A stretch of DNA of 52,301 bases from JAUSPI01 sp964454305 (GCA_964454305.1 CAYVXX010000007.1:1-52301); one strand, 5' to 3'. Shown: positions 7,416 through 15,015, counted from the first letter of the stretch. Numbers and translations are program-made. Notes: a model not told the origin generated them from the letters alone.

Positions 7416-8368
7416 GCCAATACCCCTTCGAATAGTTCGTCACAATCGCAGAAAGGGGCCGCCTGCGCCTTCTTAATGCTGTTCATAATTTTTTCGTCGA
7501 TCTTCTCCTCAATTTTCTTGACATTCCTTTCATCAACACCACGGTTGATCAATTTTTCTCGCTGACTCCGCACAGGATCACGCTCCAACCATTTTAAGTA
7601 TTCTTCCCTCGAGCGGTATCCCGCTTCATAATCTTCGCAGATACCAACATGCTCCAGATAACGGTAATATCCGAAGTGTAAAAAAAGCGGCATGCTTGTA
7701 TCTTTCATGAGTTTTATTCCGTCCCGTGTCAAATTATAAATTACCTCCACATCAGTGGTCTCCTGATTAATCACATGACAATGGAACTTCAAAACAATGT
7801 CAGACAATGACTCATACCCTTCCCGTTCTGACTTCGGTGTATGAACTGCGAAACCGTTGTCTGCGCAGACGAAGATAATCGGTAGTTTCATTAGGCATGC
7901 CACATTAAGGCTCTCCCAGAAAACACCCTCATTCGCTGCCCCATCTCCGAAAAAGACCGCAACATACTTTTCATTTTTCACCGTTTTATTGGCAAAAGCG
8001 GCTCCTACGGCCACGGGTATTGCACTGGCAACAATACCAGAGGAACCCATGAATCCTCCGTCGGGGTTACACATATGCATAGAACCACCTTTTCCTTTTA
8101 ACAAAGCTGTGTCTTTTCCATACATCTCCGCAAAGAAATCGTTTATATTTTGTGTTTTTGCCAGATATATCGCATGAGATCTATAGGTGCCAAAAATCTG
8201 ATCTTTTGCCTTTAAAGCATGACATACACCAACTGCTATGGCTTCTTCTCCCATAGACATATGCATAGGAGTTTTCATCTCGTCTTCATGGTAATGTTCC
8301 TGAATCTTCTCCTCGGTTTTCCGTATTAGATACATTGTTTTGTATAGCTCTATATTCAACTCTTTCAT
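7412..8368 (-). CDS. TPP-dependent dehydrogenase E1 alpha-like subunit
   Basis: The ATG at 8368 is preferred because GGAG lies five bases upstream; the reading frame extends nine codons further. The 318-residue protein holds the full TPP motif: GDG at 141-143, then ANEG, ending in the conserved asparagine N171 of FVCADN. It also has YRSH at 62-65 and KGKGGSMHM near 91-99, all typical of pyruvate/acetoin dehydrogenase E1 alpha. The subunit binds magnesium-TPP at its interface with E1 beta, encoded next to it. Its setting inside a sugar-nucleotide operon, flanked by a Nudix gene and SDR genes, argues against central carbon metabolism. Confidence 0.88.
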   Translation of the reverse strand: MKELNIELYKTMYLIRKTEEKIQEHYHEDEMKTPMHMSMGEEAIAVGVCHALKAKDQIFGTYRSHAIYLAKTQNINDFFAEMYGKDTALLKGKGGSMHMCNPDGGFMGSSGIVASAIPVAVGAAFANKTVKNEKYVAVFFGDGAANEGVFWESLNVACLMKLPIIFVCADNGFAVHTPKSEREGYESLSDIVLKFHCHVINQETTDVEVIYNLTRDGIKLMKDTSMPLFLHFGYYRYLEHVGICEDYEAGYRSREEYLKWLERDPVRSQREKLINRGVDERNVKKIEEKIDEKIMNSIKKAQAAPFCDCDELFEGVLA

Positions 8369-8381
8369 ACTCGCTCCATTA

Positions 8382-8945
8382 TTAAACCGATTCACTATTT
8401 GTCAAAAAGAATCTGGATAAAATGGCAACTGGTAAAGCCATATAAATCTCATTTTCAACTATTTTACTAACAATATCCTTAAATTCCAGGCACTCTACAC
8501 TTTCGATTTCATAATCGCATTTCTCCCTTCGGTCGTATTCCTGGCCGGAGATGTGTATTTGAAAAATGTACGGCAGAAGGGGGCTGCGGGGAATAATTGC
8601 GAACGGTGGAAGTCTCTTGAACCGTTCAATGTTGTGAATCTCGATCCCTGTCTCCTCCGCAAGTTCTCTAGCTGCGGTTTGGACTGGCCGCTCGTCCCTT
8701 TCCATACCGCCAGCGGGCAGTTCTAAAGTGATGTCTTCCAACACGGGCCGTTTTACCCGTACCATTATAATAGCTCTACTTTCTAAGATGGGCAATACTG
8801 CAACTTGAGGTTGATTATGCTCGACAGTATAATATCCGCCGCGATTGCGCACCGTGAACCAAGGATTTTCATGTACGGTCTCCACGGGGATCAGCGAAGT
8901 ACACTGTGGAGCAATTAGTCTTGGGTCGTCAGTTTTAATTTTCAT
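8382..8945 (-). CDS. Nudix hydrolase (ADP-ribose pyrophosphatase-like)
   Basis: A 187-residue Nudix protein with a perfect Nudix box from residue 79 on: GGMERDE, seven residues, then REL-AEETGI. The preceding strand DITLELPAGG and the N-terminal WFTVRNRGGYYTVEH resemble the NudF/ADP-sugar pyrophosphatase branch. It lies two bases past the Gmd-like gene and 13 bases before the E1 alpha start, so it is transcribed with them. It could hydrolyse a nucleotide sugar, or remove a dead-end product of the pathway; a housekeeping ADP-ribose role is also possible. Box and fold are certain, substrate is not. Confidence 0.85.
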   Translation of the reverse strand: MKIKTDDPRLIAPQCTSLIPVETVHENPWFTVRNRGGYYTVEHNQPQVAVLPILESRAIIMVRVKRPVLEDITLELPAGGMERDERPVQTAARELAEETGIEIHNIERFKRLPPFAIIPRSPLLPYIFQIHISGQEYDRREKCDYEIESVECLEFKDIVSKIVENEIYMALPVAILSRFFLTNSESV

Positions 8946-8947
8946 GA

Positions 8948-9955
8948 TTATCGTGTTAAAAATACTTCACCAGACTTGACTCTTTTCCTCCAGTAATCGA
9001 GTAAATCCTGCATGGTTTTTTCAAAAGAAATTTCAGGCTCCCATCCGGTATGTTTTTTAAACTTTGTTGTATCGGGAACCTGGAGATCGGCATCCAGAAC
9101 GCGCAAACGATGTTGTTCCGTCTCCACGCTAATGTCTTTCCTGTAAGAAATGGAAAGCAGGTGGTTAAGCATTTCACCAACAGTACAAGAAAATGTTCCG
9201 CCGATATTATAGTACTCGCCCGGGGTTGGATTGATCGTAACAAGCATATAATAGGCCCTGACCGCATCACGCACATCAGACCACGTCCGCAGGGAATATA
9301 GATTGCCGGTTTTGACCACCGGAGGAATCATGCCCTCTTCGATCATGGCTATTTGTTTGGCAAAAGTTGATTCCGCAAAAACATCGCCACGCCTGGGACC
9401 GGTATGGGTGAACATTCGGGTGGTCATAACCTTTTGTCCGTAAGCCTCAGCGTAAAATCGTCCCAACAGATCCGTGCCAACTTTGGAAATCGCATATGGA
9501 GAGGCCGGATGAAAAGGTCTTTCCTCATGAATGGGAAGATGTTCTTTCGATACTCTTCCAAACACTTCCGAGGAAGCACAGATATGAATTGTCGGATCGA
9601 TATCCGTAGCTCGTCTTAGCACCTCCAGAAGTCTTGCTGTCCCAAGGATGTTGGTATCCAACGTATGAAGCGGAGAAGTGAAACTGGTTGCAGGATAACT
9701 CTGTGCAGCTAAATGAAAAACATAATCAGGCCTGGATATTTCGACCGCATTTTGCAGGGAAACATAATCATTGAGGTCCCCGTCAATGAAGTACAGCCGG
9801 TTGTTTTTATTTGCCCTATCAAGCAAATGCTGAACATTATCCAACGGGCTTCGCCAGCGGCACATACCATAGATGTCCCAGTCAGTCTTTTCCAATAAAA
9901 AGTCTGTAAGATGGGAACCAACCATGCCGGTTACACCGGTTATTAATGCCTTCAT
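8948..9955 (-). CDS. GDP-mannose 4,6-dehydratase-like SDR (possible GDP-heptose 4,6-dehydratase)
   Basis: A 335-residue extended SDR of the Gmd type. It has GVTGMVG at 7-13, the dehydratase catalytic Ser-Glu in SSEVFG at 128-133, and an intact Y154-AIS-K158. RTWSDVRD and a YYNIGG strand follow in the substrate domain. Gmd-type enzymes make a 4-keto-6-deoxy sugar nucleotide. Close relatives (DmhA/WcbK) use GDP-D-glycero-alpha-D-manno-heptose and are encoded beside hddA/hddC in Yersinia and Campylobacter. The same arrangement here favours the heptose substrate, but sequence alone does not settle mannose versus heptose. It appears to be the first gene of the minus-strand sugar operon. Confidence 0.8.
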   Translation of the reverse strand: MKALITGVTGMVGSHLTDFLLEKTDWDIYGMCRWRSPLDNVQHLLDRANKNNRLYFIDGDLNDYVSLQNAVEISRPDYVFHLAAQSYPATSFTSPLHTLDTNILGTARLLEVLRRATDIDPTIHICASSEVFGRVSKEHLPIHEERPFHPASPYAISKVGTDLLGRFYAEAYGQKVMTTRMFTHTGPRRGDVFAESTFAKQIAMIEEGMIPPVVKTGNLYSLRTWSDVRDAVRAYYMLVTINPTPGEYYNIGGTFSCTVGEMLNHLLSISYRKDISVETEQHRLRVLDADLQVPDTTKFKKHTGWEPEISFEKTMQDLLDYWRKRVKSGEVFLTR

Positions 9956-10040
9956 AGACCTTCCTTAATCTAAGGGATTTTTTTCTAATTAAATTACTCC
10001 TCTGCTTCATTGGTCTTATATGATAAAAAAAGAGATAAAT

Positions 10041-10069
10041 CAACTCCACAAATCTTATTTGTGGAGTTG
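10041..10069. repeat. Perfect 13-bp hairpin in divergent gap
   Basis: CAACTCCACAAAT and its exact reverse complement are separated by CTT. On the minus strand the stem is followed by a T-rich run within the next 20 bases, so a rho-independent terminator for transcription entering from the right is possible. No minus-strand gene lies immediately upstream to terminate, so an operator or a relic is also possible. Confidence 0.6.
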
Positions 10070-10308
10070 AAAATATTATAGGAGGATATGTTTCAGAAGC
10101 ATAAGTAATCGATATAAAAGAGTATGTTAGGCTTTGTATAATCTGCTATCAAGGATTTGTATCTCGTGCATTTAACCTTGATATTGGAAATGCCGACACT
10201 TTTCTATTGCTTCGACAGACACAAAGTCTTCGTGCTTTTCTGACTGCTGCCAGTCAATCTTACCCGGCAAATATAGACTAAACAGGTTCTATCCAAATTA
10301 GCAGATGA

Positions 10309-10328
10309 CCACGGGCGTAAGCCCGTGG
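10309..10328. repeat. REP-like hairpin with GNRA-type loop
   Basis: CCACGGGC and GCCCGTGG form a perfect 8-bp stem around the loop GTAA. Palindromes of this composition are typical of REP elements moved by RAYT (IS200/IS605-like) transposases. No such transposase gene is present in the window. Confidence 0.6.
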
Positions 10329-10481
10329 GTATTCATCAGAAAGAGCAAATAAGATGATGTGATGGGATGCTAAAACAAAAAACAATGATTTTTTAGATTT
10401 TTTATGTTAGACGAAATTCTTGATAAGAATGAACGTGTGATTTCAGAATGAATTTGATTCTACCAACAGGGGTTATCTATA

Positions 10482-11399
10482 ATGCTTAAGCCAAAAATCT
10501 CTATCGTAATGCCTACGCTTAACATCGCTAGATTCATTCAAGATGCCTTAAAGAGTATAGATCGACAATCCTTTAAAGGATGGGAACTTATTGTTATGGA
10601 TGGTGGTTCTACTGACGGGACGCTTGATTTTATTGAAAAATTTGCACATCCTAATATTCGAGTGTTTTCGGAGCCGGATGAAGGGCCGTTTCACGCCACA
10701 ATTAAAGGCTTTGAGAAGGCTCGAGGTGATTATTTCATGACTATGTGTGGCTCTGATGGTTATATTGACAGTAATTGGCTTCAGCTTTGTGTTGATGTTT
10801 TGGATTCAGATCCTGAAGTTTCTCTTGTATGGGGTGTCCCTGCCCTATGTACAGAGGATGGAAACATAGGCGGGCCACATCCCGCTTTTAAACAGTTTCT
10901 AAAAAGGCAAGGCGTGATCAGTCGGCTGTTGCGCATGATGGATTGGAATCAGCGTAGTCCTGTCCCGCCAAGGTTCAATCGATGGCTTCAAAAGCGGTTA
11001 GGTGCTGACGACGTTCAAAAGAAGAACTGGTTTTTCTTCTGGTTGGAGACAGGGCTGTGGTTTCCTGATCTCAATATGTGTTATAGCAGATTAGTTCATG
11101 AACGTTGTATGCCGCCCTATTTACTGGGCAGCTATGTTAATGAACGTATGTTGACATTTTATTTCAATTTTAATCGGCAGGGATTTTTACCGCTTTGCAT
11201 TCCACGGATTGCAAATTTTGGTCGAACTCATGCAGGGCAGGTTGGAGCCGTTCGGGATTCTGAAGTACAGCGAGAAGTAACAGAGTACCTTGGCTGGGTC
11301 CGAACCTACGCAAACCAACTACGCAATGGGGAGGTGTTGCATGAGTTTCGCGGGCAGAATGGCGAAGTGATAGGGCAGTACAGTTGTTGCTCGAGATAG
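10482..11399 (+). CDS. Glycosyltransferase family 2
   Basis: A 305-residue GT-A fold glycosyltransferase. It has the nucleotide-binding start ISIVMPTLNIARFIQDALKSI, then VMDGGSTDGTLDFI near 38-51. The catalytic-metal region reads GDYFMTMCGSDGYID near residues 84-98, where GSDG takes the DxD place. AGGGG precedes the ATG by about ten bases. The C-terminal half is rich in Trp and Arg (WFFFWLETGLWFP) and has no recognised domain. It is the only plus-strand gene between 10 and 18 kb and faces away from the sugar operon. Its flanks are repeat-rich and a pseudogene lies beside it, so it may be a late arrival. Donor and acceptor unknown. Confidence 0.8.
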   Translation: MLKPKISIVMPTLNIARFIQDALKSIDRQSFKGWELIVMDGGSTDGTLDFIEKFAHPNIRVFSEPDEGPFHATIKGFEKARGDYFMTMCGSDGYIDSNWLQLCVDVLDSDPEVSLVWGVPALCTEDGNIGGPHPAFKQFLKRQGVISRLLRMMDWNQRSPVPPRFNRWLQKRLGADDVQKKNWFFFWLETGLWFPDLNMCYSRLVHERCMPPYLLGSYVNERMLTFYFNFNRQGFLPLCIPRIANFGRTHAGQVGAVRDSEVQREVTEYLGWVRTYANQLRNGEVLHEFRGQNGEVIGQYSCCSR

Positions 11400-11458
11400 T
11401 ATTTGTCTCAATCTCTATTGGGCTTTTTCCACACAATAAGAGGCAGAATTGGCATCTG

Positions 11459-12175
11459 TTAAATAGTCTTTAGAAATTTCCCTAAAAAGCTTACATCTTT
11501 TAAATTTAATATTGATTGCCTGTTACCTGATAGATCACTGTAAGACAAATTTTTAACCTCATCTGCAGAATATTCCAACATATTTTTCGGTGTTCCCTTG
11601 GTAATTATGCCTAACCCGAAATCACAATCCAACACAAACACATGTAAGTTCTTTGCAATTGACCTGAGGTAAGCGATTGTCTTCCACACGTTACCATTCC
11701 ATGTGCCGGTAAAACCCGGGGGATTTAAATTCTGGATCTCTCTGATCGATTTGGCGGGAAGCGCCGCTACCTCAGACAAAGGATTGCAGTCATGCAAAAT
11801 TATAACCCCGTTTTTGTTTAGGTACCTTAAAGTGTTTTGTACATCTTTCAATGATTGATAAAAGGTATGTAATCCACCAATGAAAGCAACATCCAGCCCT
11901 GTTTCGGATAAAAAGTCATGTTGTGTATCGAAAAAAGCGTCACTACTTATATGAAATTATTTATTGAAGATGTTCTAGGGGTTTTTCATGTAATATCTCA
12001 GTTTTTTTGTGGGTGAAATCTCAAAATTGGGATCAACTCCCAATTTATGACTTGCCTTTATTCTTAAAAACGTATCTCCTGCCAAGACACCTATTTCTAA
12101 ATAAGTAACCCCTTTTTTCTTATTGATGATTTTCTGTAGGACAGTGCCCCTGCTCATTAGGAATGTGTTTGCCAT
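11459..12175 (-). pseudogene. Class I SAM methyltransferase pseudogene with two in-frame stops
   Basis: The upstream part (12175 to 11975) encodes TYLEIGVLAGDTFLRIKAS, a SAM-binding motif I, and ends LRYYMKNP followed by TAG at 11977-11975. The same frame continues NIFNK, hits TAA at 11959-11957, then runs on as FHISSDAFFDTQHDFLSE and GLDVAFIGGLHTFYQSL to a proper TAA at 11459. The joined product of about 236 residues fits a family-24-type methyltransferase (VAFIGGLHTYxxS and ILHDCNP motifs). No frame change is needed, only the two nonsense codons six codons apart. A TTG at 11851 could restart translation but would give a fragment without the SAM loop. The gene is most likely dead. Confidence 0.8.
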
Positions 12176-12302
12176 CCTTTTTTACCTATGTGTGTAATTT
12201 ATATGCTTGTGTGGACAATCTATGGAAACAGACTAGATTAAATGTTACCAGGTTTATGTTTCATCAAAAGTCTATGCCATTTTGTTATCATTGAACTGAA
12301 CA

Positions 12303-12344
12303 GCGAGCGCATTCCCCGCTGCTTGTGGCGGGGTTAGCGAGCGA
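12303..12344. repeat. REP-like palindrome flanked by AGCGAGCG direct repeats
   Basis: CCCCGC (12314-12319) pairs with GCGGGG (12328-12333) around TGCTTGTG. AGCGAGCG occurs on both sides, at 12302-12309 and 12336-12343. The arrangement resembles REP/BIME units associated with IS200/IS605-type transposases. Confidence 0.5.
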
Positions 12345-12377
12345 ATGAAATCAACAATTTTCCTTAACAGTAGGAGC

Positions 12378-12398
12378 TCCCTGCAGCTTGCTGCGGGA
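12378..12398. repeat. REP-like hairpin, GCAGCTTGCTGC core
   Basis: TCCCTGCAG and CTGCGGGA form a stem with one mismatch around CTT. The core GCAGCTTGCTGCGGG reappears on the opposite strand at 33980-33996, so this is a dispersed family in this genome. Confidence 0.6.
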
Positions 12399-12484
12399 AG
12401 ATTCAATATTCATCAATGATGACAAACGTTTAAATGCAACCTTAAGCCTTGAAGAGAGAACGGCTATATTAATGTTAGACTGTG

Positions 12485-13213
12485 TTAATCTTTTACAGCA
12501 TGCACATGATATCCAAAGCATAAAAGATCCGATGAGCCGTTGTCTCTCTTGCTGAAACGTGAAAGCATCCGCAGTATGATGAAAACACTCAGTCGTTCAA
12601 GGAACCCCGGCTTGCTTTTTGAGTAACGTTTTGAAATGGACGGTGTCCTGTCAATCTCCTGTGCAACGTATTCGAAGAAATTACCGTTGGGGGCTATATC
12701 AGTAATTTTCAAACCATTCGCCGCTAAATGTACTTCATACCAATACTTATTGAAACCCGTACTAAAGTGATATGGAGAAAAATGTGTCAGTGAGCAGAAT
12801 GGAGCAGTAAGAATCAGGTGACCCTTTGGTTTGATCAAACGCGAGAATTCCTTTATTGCCTGAATAGGGTCGGGCAAATGCTCCAGGACTTCTATACACA
12901 TTATGGCGTCAAAAGATGAGTCGGGTTCAGGGATAGAGGTAATATCACTAACTATGTCTAACTTTCCATAATCGAATTTCCCCATTTGTAGTCCCGCAGA
13001 GTCTCCTTGTCCATCGTACTCTCCAAAGTCTTGTGAGACATAGTTCAAATGCTCGCATAATTTGCGATACTGCTGAGTTCCGGCGCCTGCATCTAATATT
13101 CTACTGTTCTCAGGAATGGATTTAAGCGCTTTTTCTAACCAGCGTTCACGCATACTCTCATTACTTCTGCCGACAGATGGCCGAACAGATTTTAAAAGGT
13201 TTTTTATACTCAT
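12485..13213 (-). CDS. Class I SAM-dependent methyltransferase
   Basis: A 242-residue methyltransferase of the Methyltransf_11 type. Motif I is ILDAGAGTQQYRKL near residue 40, the acidic motif DIVSDITSIPEPDSSFDAIMC follows near 90-110, and VLEHLPDPIQAIKEFSRLIKPKGHLILTAPF contains motifs II and III. Such genes in O-antigen regions often methylate sugars or terminate chains, but this family also includes quinone and small-molecule enzymes. It is followed after a 54-base gap by an FkbM methyltransferase on the same strand, so both may be part of one glycan-modifying unit. Substrate cannot be read from sequence. Confidence 0.82.
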   Translation of the reverse strand: MSIKNLLKSVRPSVGRSNESMRERWLEKALKSIPENSRILDAGAGTQQYRKLCEHLNYVSQDFGEYDGQGDSAGLQMGKFDYGKLDIVSDITSIPEPDSSFDAIMCIEVLEHLPDPIQAIKEFSRLIKPKGHLILTAPFCSLTHFSPYHFSTGFNKYWYEVHLAANGLKITDIAPNGNFFEYVAQEIDRTPSISKRYSKSKPGFLERLSVFIILRMLSRFSKRDNGSSDLLCFGYHVHAVKD

Positions 13214-13267
13214 TTCTTTTCCTTAGAACTTTACAGCTAATGGCCGCTGCCGATATTTTTTTATTCA

Positions 13268-14041
13268 TCATAAATTCGATTCGTTTTTATTTCTAAGCAG
13301 TATGTCATCGGAATACCTGATAACAACTTCGAATTCAGCCAATTCCTTGAGTAACTGCTTCAGTGATAGCTGTCCCTCGTAGAGTTCCTTGTTACTGTAT
13401 TCAGTATACAGATAGCGTGTGTTTTTCAGAATATTTCTCCCTCCTCGGATAACATCAATTTCGGCACCCTGAACATCCATCCACATAAAGTCTATCTTGT
13501 TTATTTCTTTTTCTTTACACCATGTATCCAGCGTTTTTGTCTTTACAATAATGCTTTTTTCAAACTTGCACCAGGGGTGGACTATCAGATGATTCTTAGG
13601 TTTTCGAATCGATCCCGAGTAGTCCCAGCCTTCCGGCATTATTTCGTTTTCTTGTCCACTACTCACATAAAATGTTTCTTCTCCATTTCTGTCGCTTATA
13701 GCGCATTCATAGAAACTCACTTCTTTTCTATTACCGATCTTATTTTTGAACCGTAAGGCAGCCCTTGGATCGGGTTCAAAACAGAAAATCTTGGGGGAAT
13801 CGAAAATTTCCAAAAACCAGAGCGTGTTGCTTCCATCATTGCAACCAATCTCCAAAATTGTCGGATTCGGCCTTGAAACAAGTTGGCGTATAAAATCTTT
13901 GGTAATAGATGAATCGGTTACAGGTGGTTCTCCTTTAAGATAGTAATAAACAAATTTGTTGAATTTTTTCAGCATTGAAAAGACGCCAGGTGATTTTTGA
14001 CATTGTTTCATTCTCTCACCATAGTATAGTTGGTAGTGCAT
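13268..14041 (-). CDS. FkbM family methyltransferase
   Basis: A 257-residue protein with the FkbM pattern. The SAM loop is ILEIGCNDGSNTLWFLE near residues 55-71, and the acidic residue ending strand two is in FCFEPDP. The strand-four region IDFMWMDVQGAEIDVIRGG is the family hallmark and ends the core. The N-terminal 45 residues are helical without a recognised domain. FkbM enzymes methylate hydroxyl groups of sugars and polyketides. Several starts are possible in the first 20 codons (M1, M11, M22), and no strong ribosome-binding site decides between them. In this setting an O-methylation of the polysaccharide is the likely job. Confidence 0.82.
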   Translation of the reverse strand: MHYQLYYGERMKQCQKSPGVFSMLKKFNKFVYYYLKGEPPVTDSSITKDFIRQLVSRPNPTILEIGCNDGSNTLWFLEIFDSPKIFCFEPDPRAALRFKNKIGNRKEVSFYECAISDRNGEETFYVSSGQENEIMPEGWDYSGSIRKPKNHLIVHPWCKFEKSIIVKTKTLDTWCKEKEINKIDFMWMDVQGAEIDVIRGGRNILKNTRYLYTEYSNKELYEGQLSLKQLLKELAEFEVVIRYSDDILLRNKNESNL

Positions 14042-14052
14042 CCCGAAGAGGG

Positions 14053-15015
14053 TTAACGTTTAATAAAGTTAAAAGGAATTTCCTGGTGAGCACTTTCATT
14101 CATAAAACAATACAGACTTTTAAAATCCATTTGATAACCTTTTTGCCACTGCTCCAGTAAGAAATCCTGGTGAATATTTCCGCATAAATTTTTATTCTCT
14201 TCCTGTACCTTATTGCAGGGAATGTTGACAATTCTTGATTTTTTGTACGCCACCCCCAGGCGAGATGAAAAAAAACGGCGAAATTTCTGTAATTGATCTT
14301 CGAGAGTGTTTGGTGCCGAAAAATCAAGTAATTGTATCATTGCGATAATTTCCTGTGTCGAAAAAAAATGCCCGTCGAGAGAGACTGGATAGGACCAATC
14401 ATAAACTCCTTGATTCCATTTCCAGACAATTTTGTCCTTATCATCTATGACGTCCGCCATTAATCCAGGCAAAGGTTGCTCTTTTTGAACTGTATAGCAC
14501 TTCTTTAAGTTCAGTCCCATGCGTAACGTCGGAACGAATTTATCAGTATCAAATTCTACAAAATCTCTAATATCAAAATCTTCAATAAAAAGGATGTCAT
14601 CTACCAGGAAAAAAACCTTTTCAGCCGTGAGTACCTCAAGAAGATTGAGGAGATCTTCGCGGAAAGAATAATCATTACCCTGTTTTATGAGTGAGATTTG
14701 ATGGTTGGGAAATAATGAGTTTATTTCCTCATATGCTTTTTGATGAGATGGGTCCGTTGTTTGGTATAAGACATAAAGTGGTACGGGTGAAGCAACCTTT
14801 TCATAATATGTTGTCAGTAGTGCATGGAGCTGAAGGGCTCTGTTTTTTGAGAAGACAACACATTCAGCCGGGTAGTCGCCGGATTTATCCACCCACTGAG
14901 TTTTTGATTCATAGAGCGAAGCAAACGCATTTCTTTCCCACAGGAGTGATCTGTCTTGAAGTGTGAGGTCAAAAGGTTTCAAAACGGAATTGATGAATTT
15001 TCGAAAAGTTGACAT
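14053..15015 (-). CDS. Putative glycosyltransferase-like protein of unknown family
   Basis: A 320-residue protein not matched to a named family with certainty. The start of its core, AECVVFSKNRALQLHALLTTYY near residues 50-71, looks like the first nucleotide-binding strand of a GT-A fold. KVFFLVDDILFIEDFDI near 132-148 could be the metal-binding acidic motif, with VDD in the DxD place. A Trp-rich segment (IVWKWNQGVYDWSYPVSLDGHFF) follows. It lies eight bases from the family-2 glycosyltransferase upstream and 12 from the FkbM gene downstream. A glycan-building role is therefore likely, but the family is inferred from shape and context only. Confidence 0.5.
   Translation of the reverse strand: MSTFRKFINSVLKPFDLTLQDRSLLWERNAFASLYESKTQWVDKSGDYPAECVVFSKNRALQLHALLTTYYEKVASPVPLYVLYQTTDPSHQKAYEEINSLFPNHQISLIKQGNDYSFREDLLNLLEVLTAEKVFFLVDDILFIEDFDIRDFVEFDTDKFVPTLRMGLNLKKCYTVQKEQPLPGLMADVIDDKDKIVWKWNQGVYDWSYPVSLDGHFFSTQEIIAMIQLLDFSAPNTLEDQLQKFRRFFSSRLGVAYKKSRIVNIPCNKVQEENKNLCGNIHQDFLLEQWQKGYQMDFKSLYCFMNESAHQEIPFNFIKR

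Larger units (their letters stand above)
9956..10481. other. Gene-poor divergent gap with hairpins and short remnants
   Basis: This 526-base AT-rich stretch lies between divergent genes. It holds the perfect hairpin at 10041-10069 and a strong AGGAGG followed by ATG at 10088 that codes only MFQKHK. A frame without a clear start runs from about 10108 to 10280 (ending PANID). A REP-like hairpin lies at 10309-10328, and a 15-codon frame at 10404-10451 (MLDEILDKNERVISE). None of the peptides is recognisable. They may be scraps of a lost gene at the border between the sugar operon and the glycosyltransferase region. Promoters for both flanking genes should lie here, but no convincing pair of boxes was seen. 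Confidence 0.5.
12176..12484. other. Gap with two REP-like palindromes, no gene seen
   Basis: This 309-base stretch separates the methyltransferase pseudogene from the next methyltransferase. It contains two REP-like hairpins (12303-12344 and 12378-12398) and otherwise AT-rich sequence. No open frame of convincing composition was found on either strand. Confidence 0.55.

Noticed and set aside
6375..8368. Catabolic pyruvate or acetoin dehydrogenase operon.
   Set aside because: No E2 or E3 gene, and all direct neighbours are sugar-nucleotide or modification enzymes.
10108..10283. Open plus-strand frame ending PANID in the divergent gap.
   Set aside because: No start codon with a ribosome-binding site, and no recognisable peptide. 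Listed only as part of the gap.
11975..11977. TAG in the methyltransferase read as pyrrolysine.
   Set aside because: A TAA follows six codons later in the same frame and cannot be explained by pyrrolysine insertion.
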